Source: Bacillota bacterium
GTDB taxonomy: Bacteria; Bacillota; Clostridia; Acetivibrionales; DSM-1351
DNA length: 6,205 nt
Direction: 5' to 3'
NCBI GenBank assembly: GCA_023431385.1
Contig: JAEYWA010000160.1
Location: 1-6,205 of the forward strand
The position numbers and the translations under genes are program-made. Below the pieces are notes generated by a model. It had not been told where the DNA came from, did no database searches, and worked only from the letters and a program-made list of their open reading frames with translations. Below are positions 1 to 4,723 of this stretch, one piece after another (position 1 is the stretch's first letter; every line of letters begins with the position of its first letter).

Positions 1-63
1 TCATACCGATAATTTTGTTATAACATTTACGAATTATCCGGGAAAAAACGATTACATTCCTTT

Positions 64-74
64 AAAGGAGGTGA
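64..74 (+). promoter_or_regulatory. Near-ideal Shine-Dalgarno of rpsP
   Basis: AAAGGAGGTGA is fully complementary to the 3' end of bacterial 16S rRNA, as expected for a ribosomal protein gene. Its first bases are part of a 10-bp palindrome, CCTTTAAAGG (59-68). That palindrome could allow weak intermolecular or local pairing but has no loop of its own. Confidence 0.9.
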
Positions 75-80
75 AAATAA

Positions 81-326
81 ATGGCAGTAAAGATACGTTT
101 AAAGAGAATAGGTGCTAAGAAGAACCCTTTCTACAGAGTAGTAGTTGCTGATTCAAGATACCCAAGAGACGGTAGATTCATTGAAGAAATAGGTACTTAC
201 AATCCTGTTGTTGACCCAGCTCAGGTTAACATTGATTCTGAAAAAGCTCAGAAGTGGATTAAGAATGGTGCACAGCCTACTGATACAGTTAAGTCACTTC
301 TGAAAAAGCAGGGTATAATCGGTTAA
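81..326 (+). CDS. rpsP: 30S ribosomal protein S16
   Basis: This gene encodes S16, a small primary binding protein of the 30S subunit that contacts the 5' and central domains of 16S rRNA and helps assembly. The 81-residue product has the family's usual length. It shows the diagnostic N-terminus MAVKIRLKRIGAKKNPFYR, followed by VVADSRYPRDGRFIEEIGTYNP, which is split here only for naming (residues 21-42), and a C-terminal segment with TDTVKSLLKKQG. The start at the ATG is fixed by an ideal SD, AAAGGAGGTGA at positions 64-74, seven bases upstream. rpsP opens the conserved S16-KhpA-RimM-TrmD cluster; in relatives ffh often lies upstream, but that side is outside the window. A perfect small inverted repeat (322-336) spans its stop codon. 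The identification rests on sequence recognition and gene order. Confidence 0.98.
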   Translation: MAVKIRLKRIGAKKNPFYRVVVADSRYPRDGRFIEEIGTYNPVVDPAQVNIDSEKAQKWIKNGAQPTDTVKSLLKKQGIIG

Positions 327-336
327 TTCGATTAAC
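322..336 (+). repeat. Small inverted repeat across the rpsP stop codon
   Basis: GTTAAT (322-327) and ATTAAC (331-336) are perfect complements around a three-base TCG loop, and the rpsP TAA stop (324-326) lies in the left arm. No T-tract follows, so it is not an intrinsic terminator. The stem is AU-rich and probably weak. It carries the same TTAA(C) core that recurs downstream in the khpA leader. Confidence 0.4.
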
Positions 337-346
337 GGGACGATAA

Positions 347-368
347 TGGGGGTTAGTGTTAACCTCCA
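347..368 (+). repeat. Hairpin downstream of rpsP
   Basis: TGGGGGTTA (347-355) can pair with TAACCTCCA (360-368) around a GTGT loop, giving nine pairs including one G-U. No T-run follows, so termination is unlikely. It could protect the rpsP 3' end. The right arm could instead pair with 425-433, so this hairpin and that longer one are mutually exclusive. Confidence 0.5.
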
Positions 369-397
369 ATAGTACCTTTGCCGGCTGTGGAGGCTTA

Positions 398-439
398 ATG
401 GCTTCCAACATATGCCTTTGTATATGGAGGTTAGCTTGA
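398..439 (+). CDS. Candidate leader peptide 1 (13 aa)
   Basis: This is a short reading frame encoding MASNICLCIWRLA. It starts at an ATG four bases after a GGAGG site (389-393). Its TGA stop (437-439) overlaps the TTG start of the next short frame (436-438) in the arrangement TTGA, the kind of overlap seen in translationally coupled genes. I recognise no family. At this length coding status cannot be shown by composition, and the SD itself lies in a small hairpin (389-394 with 401-406), so the frame may be a by-product of the repeated GGAGG elements. An in-frame GTG at 356 would extend it to 27 residues, but that start has poor SD spacing. Confidence 0.2.
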   Translation: MASNICLCIWRLA

Positions 440-540
440 AAGACTTCGCTAATGCTCGTCTTACAATACTAACCTATGAATTTATGGCCGTGCGAAATAT
501 CCAAAGTATTGTTAATGAAAACTATTTACAAACACTTTAG
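436..540 (+). CDS. Candidate leader peptide 2 (34 aa)
   Basis: This reading frame starts at TTG and begins MKDFANARLTIL. It ends at TAG (538-540), which sits in the apical loop and stem of the 485-572 hairpin. A GGAGG site (426-430) lies five bases upstream of the start, and the start overlaps the stop of candidate peptide 1. The product has no recognisable domain, signal peptide or obvious run of a single amino acid that would suggest classical amino-acid attenuation. Ribosomes translating it would open the left arm of the 485-572 hairpin. It could therefore act as a leader peptide for khpA, but it could equally be a chance ORF. A TTG start and no conservation data keep confidence low. Confidence 0.22.
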   Translation: MKDFANARLTILTYEFMAVRNIQSIVNENYLQTL

Positions 541-572
541 TGTTTGCAATACTTTGAAAGCGCACATGGCCA
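485..572 (+). repeat. 88-nt compound hairpin in khpA leader
   Basis: Four nested helices can be read directly. TGGCC (485-489) pairs with GGCCA (568-572). GTGCG (490-494) pairs with CGCAC (561-565), leaving a two-base bulge. CAAAGTATTG (502-511) pairs perfectly with CAATACTTTG (547-556). CAAACAC (529-535) pairs with GTGTTTG (540-546) around a TTTA loop. The last two helices are contiguous on the 3' side (546/547), which would allow coaxial stacking, with a 17-nt bulge on the 5' side. Total pairing is 27 bp. No T-tract follows, so it is not a terminator. It ends exactly where the SD-masking stem of khpA begins. Confidence 0.65.
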
Positions 573-660
573 ATTAACCTCCTTTATTCGCCTTATAGCG
601 GATATGGGAAACATTTTCATAAACATTTTGTGGCCGCTTTATCGGCTCATGGAGGTTAAT
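573..660 (+). promoter_or_regulatory. Stem masking the khpA ribosome-binding site
   Basis: ATTAACCTCC (573-582) is an exact 10-base complement of GGAGGTTAAT (651-660), which contains the khpA SD (GGAGG, 651-655) and ends immediately before the ATG at 661. The interior can continue the stem: GCC (590-592) with GGC (644-646), AGCGG (597-601) with CCGCT (634-638), and an apical helix of 603-610 with 614-621. In this fold the SD would be unavailable to ribosomes. The strand 574-582 could alternatively pair with GGAGGTTA at 426-433, which would release the SD. A translational switch is inferred; no ligand or protein partner is evident. Confidence 0.5.
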
Positions 661-891
661 ATGAAGTTATTACTTGAAAACATTGCGAAAGCTTTGGTGG
701 ATTACCCCGATGAGGTTTTTGTCAATGAAATTCAAAATGAAAAGTCAATTATTCTTGAGCTCAAAGTATCCAAGGATGATATGGGCAAAGTAATAGGAAA
801 GCAGGGCAGAATTGCCAAGGCTATCAGGACTGTTGTCAAGGCTGCTGCAGTCAAAGACAACAGAAGAGTGGTTGTTGATATTATTCAATAG
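661..891 (+). CDS. khpA: KH-domain RNA-binding protein KhpA
   Basis: This encodes a 76-residue single-KH-domain protein, the normal length for KhpA (formerly YlqC / UPF0109). In Firmicutes KhpA pairs with KhpB (Jag/EloR), binds RNA and influences cell elongation and division. The N-terminus MKLLLENIAKALVDYPDEV is typical. The KH GxxG loop is G46-K47-Q48-G49 within GKVIGKQGRIAKAIR, and the C-terminus forms the strand RRVVVDII. I chose the ATG at 661 because it follows GGAGG at 651-655 and gives the family N-terminus. A longer in-frame reading from a TTG at 544 would add 39 unrelated residues with no SD. The SD lies in a potential long stem with 573-582, so translation may be controlled. A likely terminator follows the gene. 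Confidence 0.95.
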   Translation: MKLLLENIAKALVDYPDEVFVNEIQNEKSIILELKVSKDDMGKVIGKQGRIAKAIRTVVKAAAVKDNRRVVVDIIQ

Positions 892-915
892 AACATTTTT
901 AATATTATGCAAAAA

Positions 916-942
916 GAAGGGGGCTTAAGGCCCTTTTCCTTT
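916..942 (+). terminator. Putative intrinsic terminator after khpA
   Basis: GAAGGGGGC (916-924) pairs with GCCCTTTTC (930-938) around a TTAAG loop, nine pairs including two G-U. The right arm and following bases are T-rich (TTTTCCTTTA) and the left arm is preceded by an A-run (911-915). The T-tract is interrupted by CC, so termination may be partial, allowing read-through into rimM. From 943 to 1063 I see no convincing promoter or gene. Confidence 0.6.
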
Positions 943-1063
943 ATTTACTGATAGAAATGACTTGTTTCTCGTACACTATAGGTTTGTAGTTTGTTTTGTA
1001 TCCGTTAATCATTTAGTCGGGGAAAATGTAATAGGATGAATCACGGCTTAAAATGGAGGCAAT

Positions 1064-1573
1064 ATGTTAGAATATTTGATTGTTGGACAATTGGTAAATA
1101 CTCATGGAGTTAAGGGAGAGTTGAAGGCCACAGCGCTGACAGATGATCCTAACAGATTTAGAAAACTAAAATGGGTTTATATAGATAAAAACGGTAAGTT
1201 TGAAAAATTTGATATTACTGGGGTCAAGTTTTTTAAGCAGTTCGTTATCCTTAAATTCAGCAATGTTGATACCATAGAGGAAGCTGAGAAGCTAAAGGGC
1301 TTGTATATGAAAATAGATAGAGCCAATGCTGTCAAGCTTCCGAAGGACACTTTTTTCATAACCGATATCCTTGGTATGAGTGTATTTGATGAAGACAATA
1401 CTCTTCTCGGAAAGCTGGTTGATGTAATCCAGACCGGGAGTAATGACGTTTATGTAGTCAGGAATGCTGAGGGAAATGAAATACTGATACCAGCCCTAAA
1501 GAGTGTTGTTAAGGAAGTATCCCTTGAAGATGGCAGAATATCAGTAATACTACCGAAAGGATTGTTGGATTGA
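1064..1573 (+). CDS. rimM: Ribosome maturation factor RimM
   Basis: RimM binds S19 and the 30S head and is needed for efficient 16S rRNA processing and 30S assembly. The 169-residue product matches the usual family length. The N-terminal RimM barrel carries the signature G8...H14-G15-V16-K17-G18-E19-L20. The C-terminal PRC-barrel carries FFITDILGM (97-105), TGSNDVYVV (124-132) and EILIPALKSVVKEV (139-152), and the protein ends in LPKGLLD. The ATG start is set by GGAGG at 1055-1059, four bases upstream. The TGA stop shares its last base with the trmD ATG (TGATG), so the two are translationally coupled. The 172-nt gap from khpA contains a putative terminator, so rimM may rely on read-through or on a promoter I could not identify. 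Confidence 0.97.
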   Translation: MLEYLIVGQLVNTHGVKGELKATALTDDPNRFRKLKWVYIDKNGKFEKFDITGVKFFKQFVILKFSNVDTIEEAEKLKGLYMKIDRANAVKLPKDTFFITDILGMSVFDEDNTLLGKLVDVIQTGSNDVYVVRNAEGNEILIPALKSVVKEVSLEDGRISVILPKGLLD

Positions 1574-2268
1574 TGAAGTTTGATGTTCTTACACTTTTTC
1601 CAGAAACCTTCGAACTGGTCATGAAGAAAAGTATAATGGGTCGAGCTCAGGAAAAGGGTTTGATAGAAATTAATGCCATTAACATAAGGGACTATACCAA
1701 GGATAAGCACCGAAAGGTTGATGATTATCCTTTCGGTGGCGGAAATGGAATGGTTATGATGTGTCAGCCTGTATTTGACGCATACAGAGCTATAACAGAA
1801 GGTGTTCCCAAAAAACCGAAAGTTATTTTTATGAGTCCTCAGGGCCGTGTACTTACTCAGCAAATAGCCTTAGAGCTTTCCGGGGAGGAGCATCTGATCC
1901 TTTTATGTGGTCATTATGAGGGAATTGATGAAAGAATAATCGAGGAACTGGTGGATGAGGAAATATCAATCGGAGACTATGTACTTACCGGGGGAGAACT
2001 TCCTGCCATGGTACTTATTGACTGCGTAAGCAGACTTATACCGGGAGTTCTGTCAAATGAGGGTTCTTTCAGTGATGAGTCTCATTTTAACGGACTGCTT
2101 GAATATCCTCAGTATACCAGACCGGCTGAATATGAAGGAAAGTCTGTTCCTGAGATATTGTTATCAGGACACCATGCAAACATAAAAAAGTGGAGAAATG
2201 AAAAGTCCCTTGAGAGAACAAGGGAAAAACGTCCTGATCTGTTTGAGGTATATAAGCAAAAGACCTAA
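1573..2268 (+). CDS. trmD: tRNA (guanine-N1)-methyltransferase TrmD
   Basis: TrmD transfers a methyl group from S-adenosylmethionine to N1 of G37, next to the anticodon, preventing +1 frameshifting; it is generally essential. The 231-residue SPOUT-family protein works as a dimer with a trefoil knot. Visible motifs are DDYPFGGGNGMVM (50-62), LCGHYEGIDER (111-121), SIGDYVLTGGELPAMVLID (132-150), R154 in the SRLIPGVL segment, GLLEYPQYTRP (174-184) and LLSGHH (196-201). I start it at the ATG at 1573, overlapping the rimM stop by one base. A TTG one codon upstream (1570) is in frame but less likely. AAAGGA (1556-1561) is a plausible SD. The position expected to hold the catalytic Asp169 of the E. 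coli enzyme appears here as Glu169 beside Asp168. rplS does not follow. Confidence 0.96.
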   Translation: MKFDVLTLFPETFELVMKKSIMGRAQEKGLIEINAINIRDYTKDKHRKVDDYPFGGGNGMVMMCQPVFDAYRAITEGVPKKPKVIFMSPQGRVLTQQIALELSGEEHLILLCGHYEGIDERIIEELVDEEISIGDYVLTGGELPAMVLIDCVSRLIPGVLSNEGSFSDESHFNGLLEYPQYTRPAEYEGKSVPEILLSGHHANIKKWRNEKSLERTREKRPDLFEVYKQKT

Positions 2269-2334
2269 TAAAAAGCGTCGAAAGCTACTGAATTTTATCC
2301 AAATTTATGTTATAACTAATGAATTTAATACATT

Positions 2335-2370
2335 AAAAAAAGCATGTTCTTAATAGGACATGTTTTTTTT
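2335..2370 (+). terminator. Strong intrinsic terminator after trmD
   Basis: CATGTTC (2343-2349) pairs with GGACATG (2356-2362) around a TTAATA loop, followed by eight T residues (2363-2370) and preceded by an A-run (2335-2341) that can extend the stem. The symmetrical A and T tracts mean it could also work on the opposite strand. It closes the rpsP-trmD cluster before the liv operon. Confidence 0.9.
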
Positions 2371-2467
2371 ATAAATATGAATAAATAAATAGAAACTTCT
2401 ATATTATTAATAACAGGATAAAAAAATTTAATAAATTAATAAAATAGTGTGCGACAGAGATATTACG

Positions 2468-2479
2468 TTAACACGTTAA
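2468..2479 (+). promoter_or_regulatory. Possible operator upstream of liv promoter
   Basis: TTAAC-AC-GTTAA is an imperfect palindrome with perfect five-base arms, ending nine bases before the -35 element. The same stretch is also a tandem direct repeat, ACGTTAAC then ACGTTAAA (2465-2480). The position fits a regulator binding next to RNA polymerase. No known consensus is matched; it is not a CodY-like box. Confidence 0.3.
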
Positions 2480-2488
2480 AGAGTTGCA

Positions 2489-2517
2489 TTGACAGGCTAC
2501 TAAAAAGATACTAGAAT
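2489..2517 (+). promoter_or_regulatory. Sigma-A type promoter of the liv operon
   Basis: A perfect -35 TTGACA (2489-2494) is followed by a 17-base spacer and a -10 TAGAAT (2512-2517), one mismatch from TATAAT. Transcription would start near 2524, giving a leader of about 30 bases before livJ. The sequence upstream from 2371 is very AT-rich and could serve as an UP element. Confidence 0.85.
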
Positions 2518-2554
2518 AAAAAAACAATATTTATGTTAATAAGGGGATTTAATT

Positions 2555-3715
2555 ATGAAAAAGAAGCTTAGTATGTTAATGGCTGTTTGCCTATTGGTTT
2601 CAGGCGTAACAGCTTGCGGAAATAAATCCGTTGGACAAAATGAAAATGAAATCAAAATTGGTATCAACTATGAATTATCAGGTGGGGTTGCCTCATATGG
2701 ACAGAGTTCGGTTGACGGCATAATGCTGGCTATTGATGAAATCAATGCAGCTGGTGGTGTTAACGGCAAGAAGATAGTTACAGTAAAGTATGACAATAAG
2801 TCTGAACCAGCAGAAGCTATAACGCTAGCCAATAAACTTATTTCCCAGGATAAAGTGCTTGCAATTCTTGGGCCCGCTACCTCAGGTTCCTTTAAATCGG
2901 AAATCTCCGTTGCTGAAAAGAAAAAGGTTCCTGTTATAAGTGGTTCAGCAACAGCAGATGATGTTACTGTTGACAAGGCAGGTAAGAAAGATTATGCCTT
3001 CCGTATTTGCTACACTGATTCCTTCCAGGGGACAGCAATGGCTAATTATGCTTCAACTAAATTAAATGCAAAAAAAGCTGTTCTCGTTAAAGATAGTTCA
3101 AGTGATTATGCAAAGGGATTAGCTGAGAACTTTATAAAGACCTTTACAGCTGCCGGAGGCTCAATAGTTGGTGAAGAAGCTTACGTGGCAAAAGACAAGG
3201 ACTTTAATGCTATTTTGACAAAAATAAAGAGTCAGGATTTTGATGTTATATATCTTCCTGGTTACTATGAAGAAGCTGGTTTGATAATCAAACAGGCCCG
3301 TGCCCTTGGAATAGATAAGCCCATACTTGGTGCAGATGGTTTCGATTCACCTGATTTAACCAGCTTGGCCGGTGCAAGTGCTCTGACAAAGGTATACTTT
3401 ACAAACCATTACTCATCACTTGATAAAGACCCTGCTGTAATAAAGTTCATTGATGACTTTAAAAAGAAATATAATAAAGAACCAAATGCTTTTAATGCAT
3501 TGGGCTATGACTTGGCAAAATTCCTGGTGGATGGTATTAATCGAAGTGAGAAGCTTGACAGTGAGTCAATCAAAAATGCACTTGCTGCAACAAATGACTT
3601 CAAAGGAGTTACAGGTTCTTTTAGTATTGATGAAAACCATAATCCTGTAAAGGATATAGTTGTTATCGGCCTTGAAAACGGCGTTCAGGCTACAGCAGAG
3701 AAAAGCGGTAAATAA
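2555..3715 (+). CDS. livJ: Branched-chain amino acid-type ABC transporter substrate-binding lipoprotein
   Basis: This is the extracellular receptor that captures the substrate and delivers it to the LivH-LivM permease. The 386-residue protein starts with a lipoprotein signal: charged MKKK, a hydrophobic core, and the lipobox VTAC with Cys21 as the lipidated residue. It is therefore anchored to the outer face of the membrane. The mature part is a type I periplasmic-binding fold (Peripla_BP_6). IKIGINYELSGGVASYGQ (33-50) forms the first strand and ligand loop. INAAGGVNGKKI (63-74), GPATSGS (106-112) and SGSAT (129-133) line the expected amino-acid-binding cleft. The ATG is preceded by AAGGGG (2541-2546). 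The strong promoter lies just upstream. Leucine, isoleucine or valine is the default substrate by homology, but relatives bind other amino acids, amides or urea, so specificity is unproven. Confidence 0.92.
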   Translation: MKKKLSMLMAVCLLVSGVTACGNKSVGQNENEIKIGINYELSGGVASYGQSSVDGIMLAIDEINAAGGVNGKKIVTVKYDNKSEPAEAITLANKLISQDKVLAILGPATSGSFKSEISVAEKKKVPVISGSATADDVTVDKAGKKDYAFRICYTDSFQGTAMANYASTKLNAKKAVLVKDSSSDYAKGLAENFIKTFTAAGGSIVGEEAYVAKDKDFNAILTKIKSQDFDVIYLPGYYEEAGLIIKQARALGIDKPILGADGFDSPDLTSLAGASALTKVYFTNHYSSLDKDPAVIKFIDDFKKKYNKEPNAFNALGYDLAKFLVDGINRSEKLDSESIKNALAATNDFKGVTGSFSIDENHNPVKDIVVIGLENGVQATAEKSGK

Positions 3716-3760
3716 TCAAAAAAACGAGATAATAGATATTGATTTAGATTTTACAATGAT

Positions 3761-3790
3761 GTAGGGGGGATAATAATATATCGCCCTTAC
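3761..3790 (+). repeat. livJ-livH intergenic hairpin A
   Basis: Bases 3761-3772 (GTAGGGGGGATA) pair with 3779-3790 (TATCGCCCTTAC) around a six-base AT loop: eleven pairs with one G-G mismatch and one G-U. No T-tract follows. Likely roles are protecting the livJ 3' end, so that the binding protein is made in excess of the membrane parts, or competing with hairpin B for bases 3784-3790. Confidence 0.6.
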
Positions 3791-3825
3791 TTCTGTGTAT
3801 ACACCTAACCGGAACAGAATAAGGG
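3784..3825 (+). promoter_or_regulatory. livJ-livH hairpin B masking the livH SD
   Basis: CCCTTA-C-TTCTGT (3784-3796) is complementary to ACAGAATAAGGG (3814-3825), giving 12 pairs with a single bulged C. The right arm includes most of the livH SD (AAGGGGG, 3821-3827). The loop contains most of a 10-base palindrome, GTGTATACAC (3795-3804). Because its left arm overlaps the right arm of hairpin A by seven bases, only one of the two hairpins can form at a time. Translational down-tuning or switching of livH is inferred. Confidence 0.55.
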
Positions 3826-3834
3826 GGAAGTGGA

Positions 3835-4719
3835 TTGGATAATTTTTTACAGCAGGTAATTAACGGAATATCCCTTGGTAGTATATATGCCTTAATAGCG
3901 CTGGGTTACACCATGGTCTACGGTATCATTAAGCTGATAAATTTTGCTCATTGTGATGTGTATATGCTTGGGGCATATATTGGATACTTTTGTATGACCT
4001 CATTAAAACTGGGTGTATTTCCCTCCTTGGTAATAGCCATGCTGGTATGTACCATAATTGGGGTCTTAATTGAGAAAATAGCATATAAACCGTTACGTAA
4101 TGCAACAAGAATTGCTGTTTTAATAACTGCAATCGGGGTATCTCTTTTTATTGAGTATGGAACAATGAGAGTTGTAACGGCTAATGTTCGTGCCTATCCT
4201 GAAATGACAGGCTGGCTGGCTGATTCTTTCAAGGTTGGAAACATGACAATTACAGCTCAGCAGATATTAATAGTGGCGAGCACTATTGTATTAATGGGTT
4301 TACTGCAGTTTATAGTTAAAAAAACTAAAGTAGGCAAGGCAATGAGAGCAGTTTCTCTGGATAAGGACGCTGCAGAATTAATGGGTATAAACGTTAATTC
4401 AACTATCTCCTTTACATTTGCAATTGGTTCAGCATTAGCAGGTGCAGCAGGTGTTTTGGTTGGTATATATTACAATTCCATTGACCCGTTAATGGGTGTA
4501 ATACCAGGACTTAAGGCCTTTGTAGCAGCAGTTTTCGGAGGTATTGGCATTATTCCTGGAGCTATGATTGGCGGATACTTTATTGGAACAGTAGAAGTTT
4601 TTGTATCTGGCTATGGCAACTCGTTATATAAAGATGCAGTTGTATTTGCAATTCTTATAATAATTCTTATTGTTAAGCCAGCCGGACTGCTTGGCAAGAA
4701 TACCAAGGAGAAGGTGTAA
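3835..4719 (+). CDS. livH: Branched-chain amino acid-type ABC transporter permease LivH
   Basis: LivH is one of two membrane subunits forming the translocation path with LivM. The 294-residue protein is very hydrophobic, with about eight membrane segments by eye. It opens with the family signature GISLGSIYALIALGYTMVYG (11-30) followed by the INFAH motif (35-39). A cytoplasmic loop contacting the ATPase is seen at 165-187 (KVGKAMRAVS, then AAELMGINV), and the end is KPAGLLGK (281-288). Family members typically read NFAHGD; here it is NFAHCD, with Cys40 in place of Gly. The start is TTG at 3835, because AAGGGGG (3821-3827) is well spaced and the next in-frame ATG (codon 27) would remove the first membrane segment. 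The SD can be masked by hairpin B. livM follows after four bases. Confidence 0.94.
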   Translation: MDNFLQQVINGISLGSIYALIALGYTMVYGIIKLINFAHCDVYMLGAYIGYFCMTSLKLGVFPSLVIAMLVCTIIGVLIEKIAYKPLRNATRIAVLITAIGVSLFIEYGTMRVVTANVRAYPEMTGWLADSFKVGNMTITAQQILIVASTIVLMGLLQFIVKKTKVGKAMRAVSLDKDAAELMGINVNSTISFTFAIGSALAGAAGVLVGIYYNSIDPLMGVIPGLKAFVAAVFGGIGIIPGAMIGGYFIGTVEVFVSGYGNSLYKDAVVFAILIIILIVKPAGLLGKNTKEKV

Positions 4720-4723
4720 CCAT

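Larger units (their letters stand above)
327..660 (+). other. Structured rpsP-khpA intergenic leader
   Basis: This 334-nt gap separates two genes that are normally close together. It contains no recognisable protein gene of normal size. It is built around alternating copies of one 8-9 base element and its complement. GGGGGTTA is at 348-355 and TAACCTCC at 360-367. GGAGGTTA is at 426-433 and TAACCT at 470-475. TTAACCTCC is at 574-582 and GGAGGTTAA at 651-659. Local hairpins are 347-355 with 360-368, 389-394 with 401-406, and 428-434 with 469-475. Longer-range options are 360-368 with 425-433 (9 bp), 485-572 (compound hairpin) and 573-582 with 651-660. I found no match to a riboswitch or leader family I know, including T-box hallmarks. 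A cis-regulatory leader of khpA is the best inference; a decayed insertion or a small structured repeat family is the alternative. Confidence 0.5.

Noticed and set aside
19..24. TATAAC as a -10 element for rpsP
   Set aside because: Its -35 would lie at or beyond the window edge, so it cannot be evaluated. rpsP is often transcribed from upstream genes.
544..660. In-frame N-terminal extension of khpA from a TTG at 544
   Set aside because: It would add 39 residues unlike any KhpA N-terminus, has no SD, and lies within strongly structured RNA. The ATG at 661 has an ideal SD and gives the normal family length.
327..660. T-box or known riboswitch in the khpA leader
   Set aside because: I see no T-box specifier bulge or conserved T-box sequence, no terminator/antiterminator pair with a T-tract, and no aptamer core I recognise. 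KhpA is also not a typical target.
943..1063. Promoter for rimM (for example TTGTAG-17-AATCAT or TTAATC-18-TAATAG)
   Set aside because: All candidates have poor -35 or -10 matches, no better than expected by chance in AT-rich DNA.
1450..1863. Minus-strand ORF of 137 codons opposite rimM and trmD
   Set aside because: It overlaps two well-identified genes, has no SD or recognisable domain, and is an antisense shadow. The same applies to the other minus-strand frames at 1177-1398, 2668-2976, 3929-4132, 4825-5037 and 5167-5352, and to the plus-strand frame 3450-3650 inside livJ.
2389..2402. Inverted repeat ATAGAA-AC-TTCTAT as an operator
   Set aside because: It lies about 90 bases upstream of the liv -35 in very AT-rich DNA where short palindromes are common. 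It does not match a known regulator site, including the Gram-positive LexA box.
3761..3790. Hairpin A as an intrinsic terminator ending the livJ transcript
   Set aside because: No T-tract follows the stem, and livH continues on the same strand with no visible promoter of its own.
4670..4723. Upstream TTG start for livM inside livH
   Set aside because: The 18 extra residues are polar and arginine-rich, unlike LivM N-termini. The ATG at 4724 has a suitable SD.
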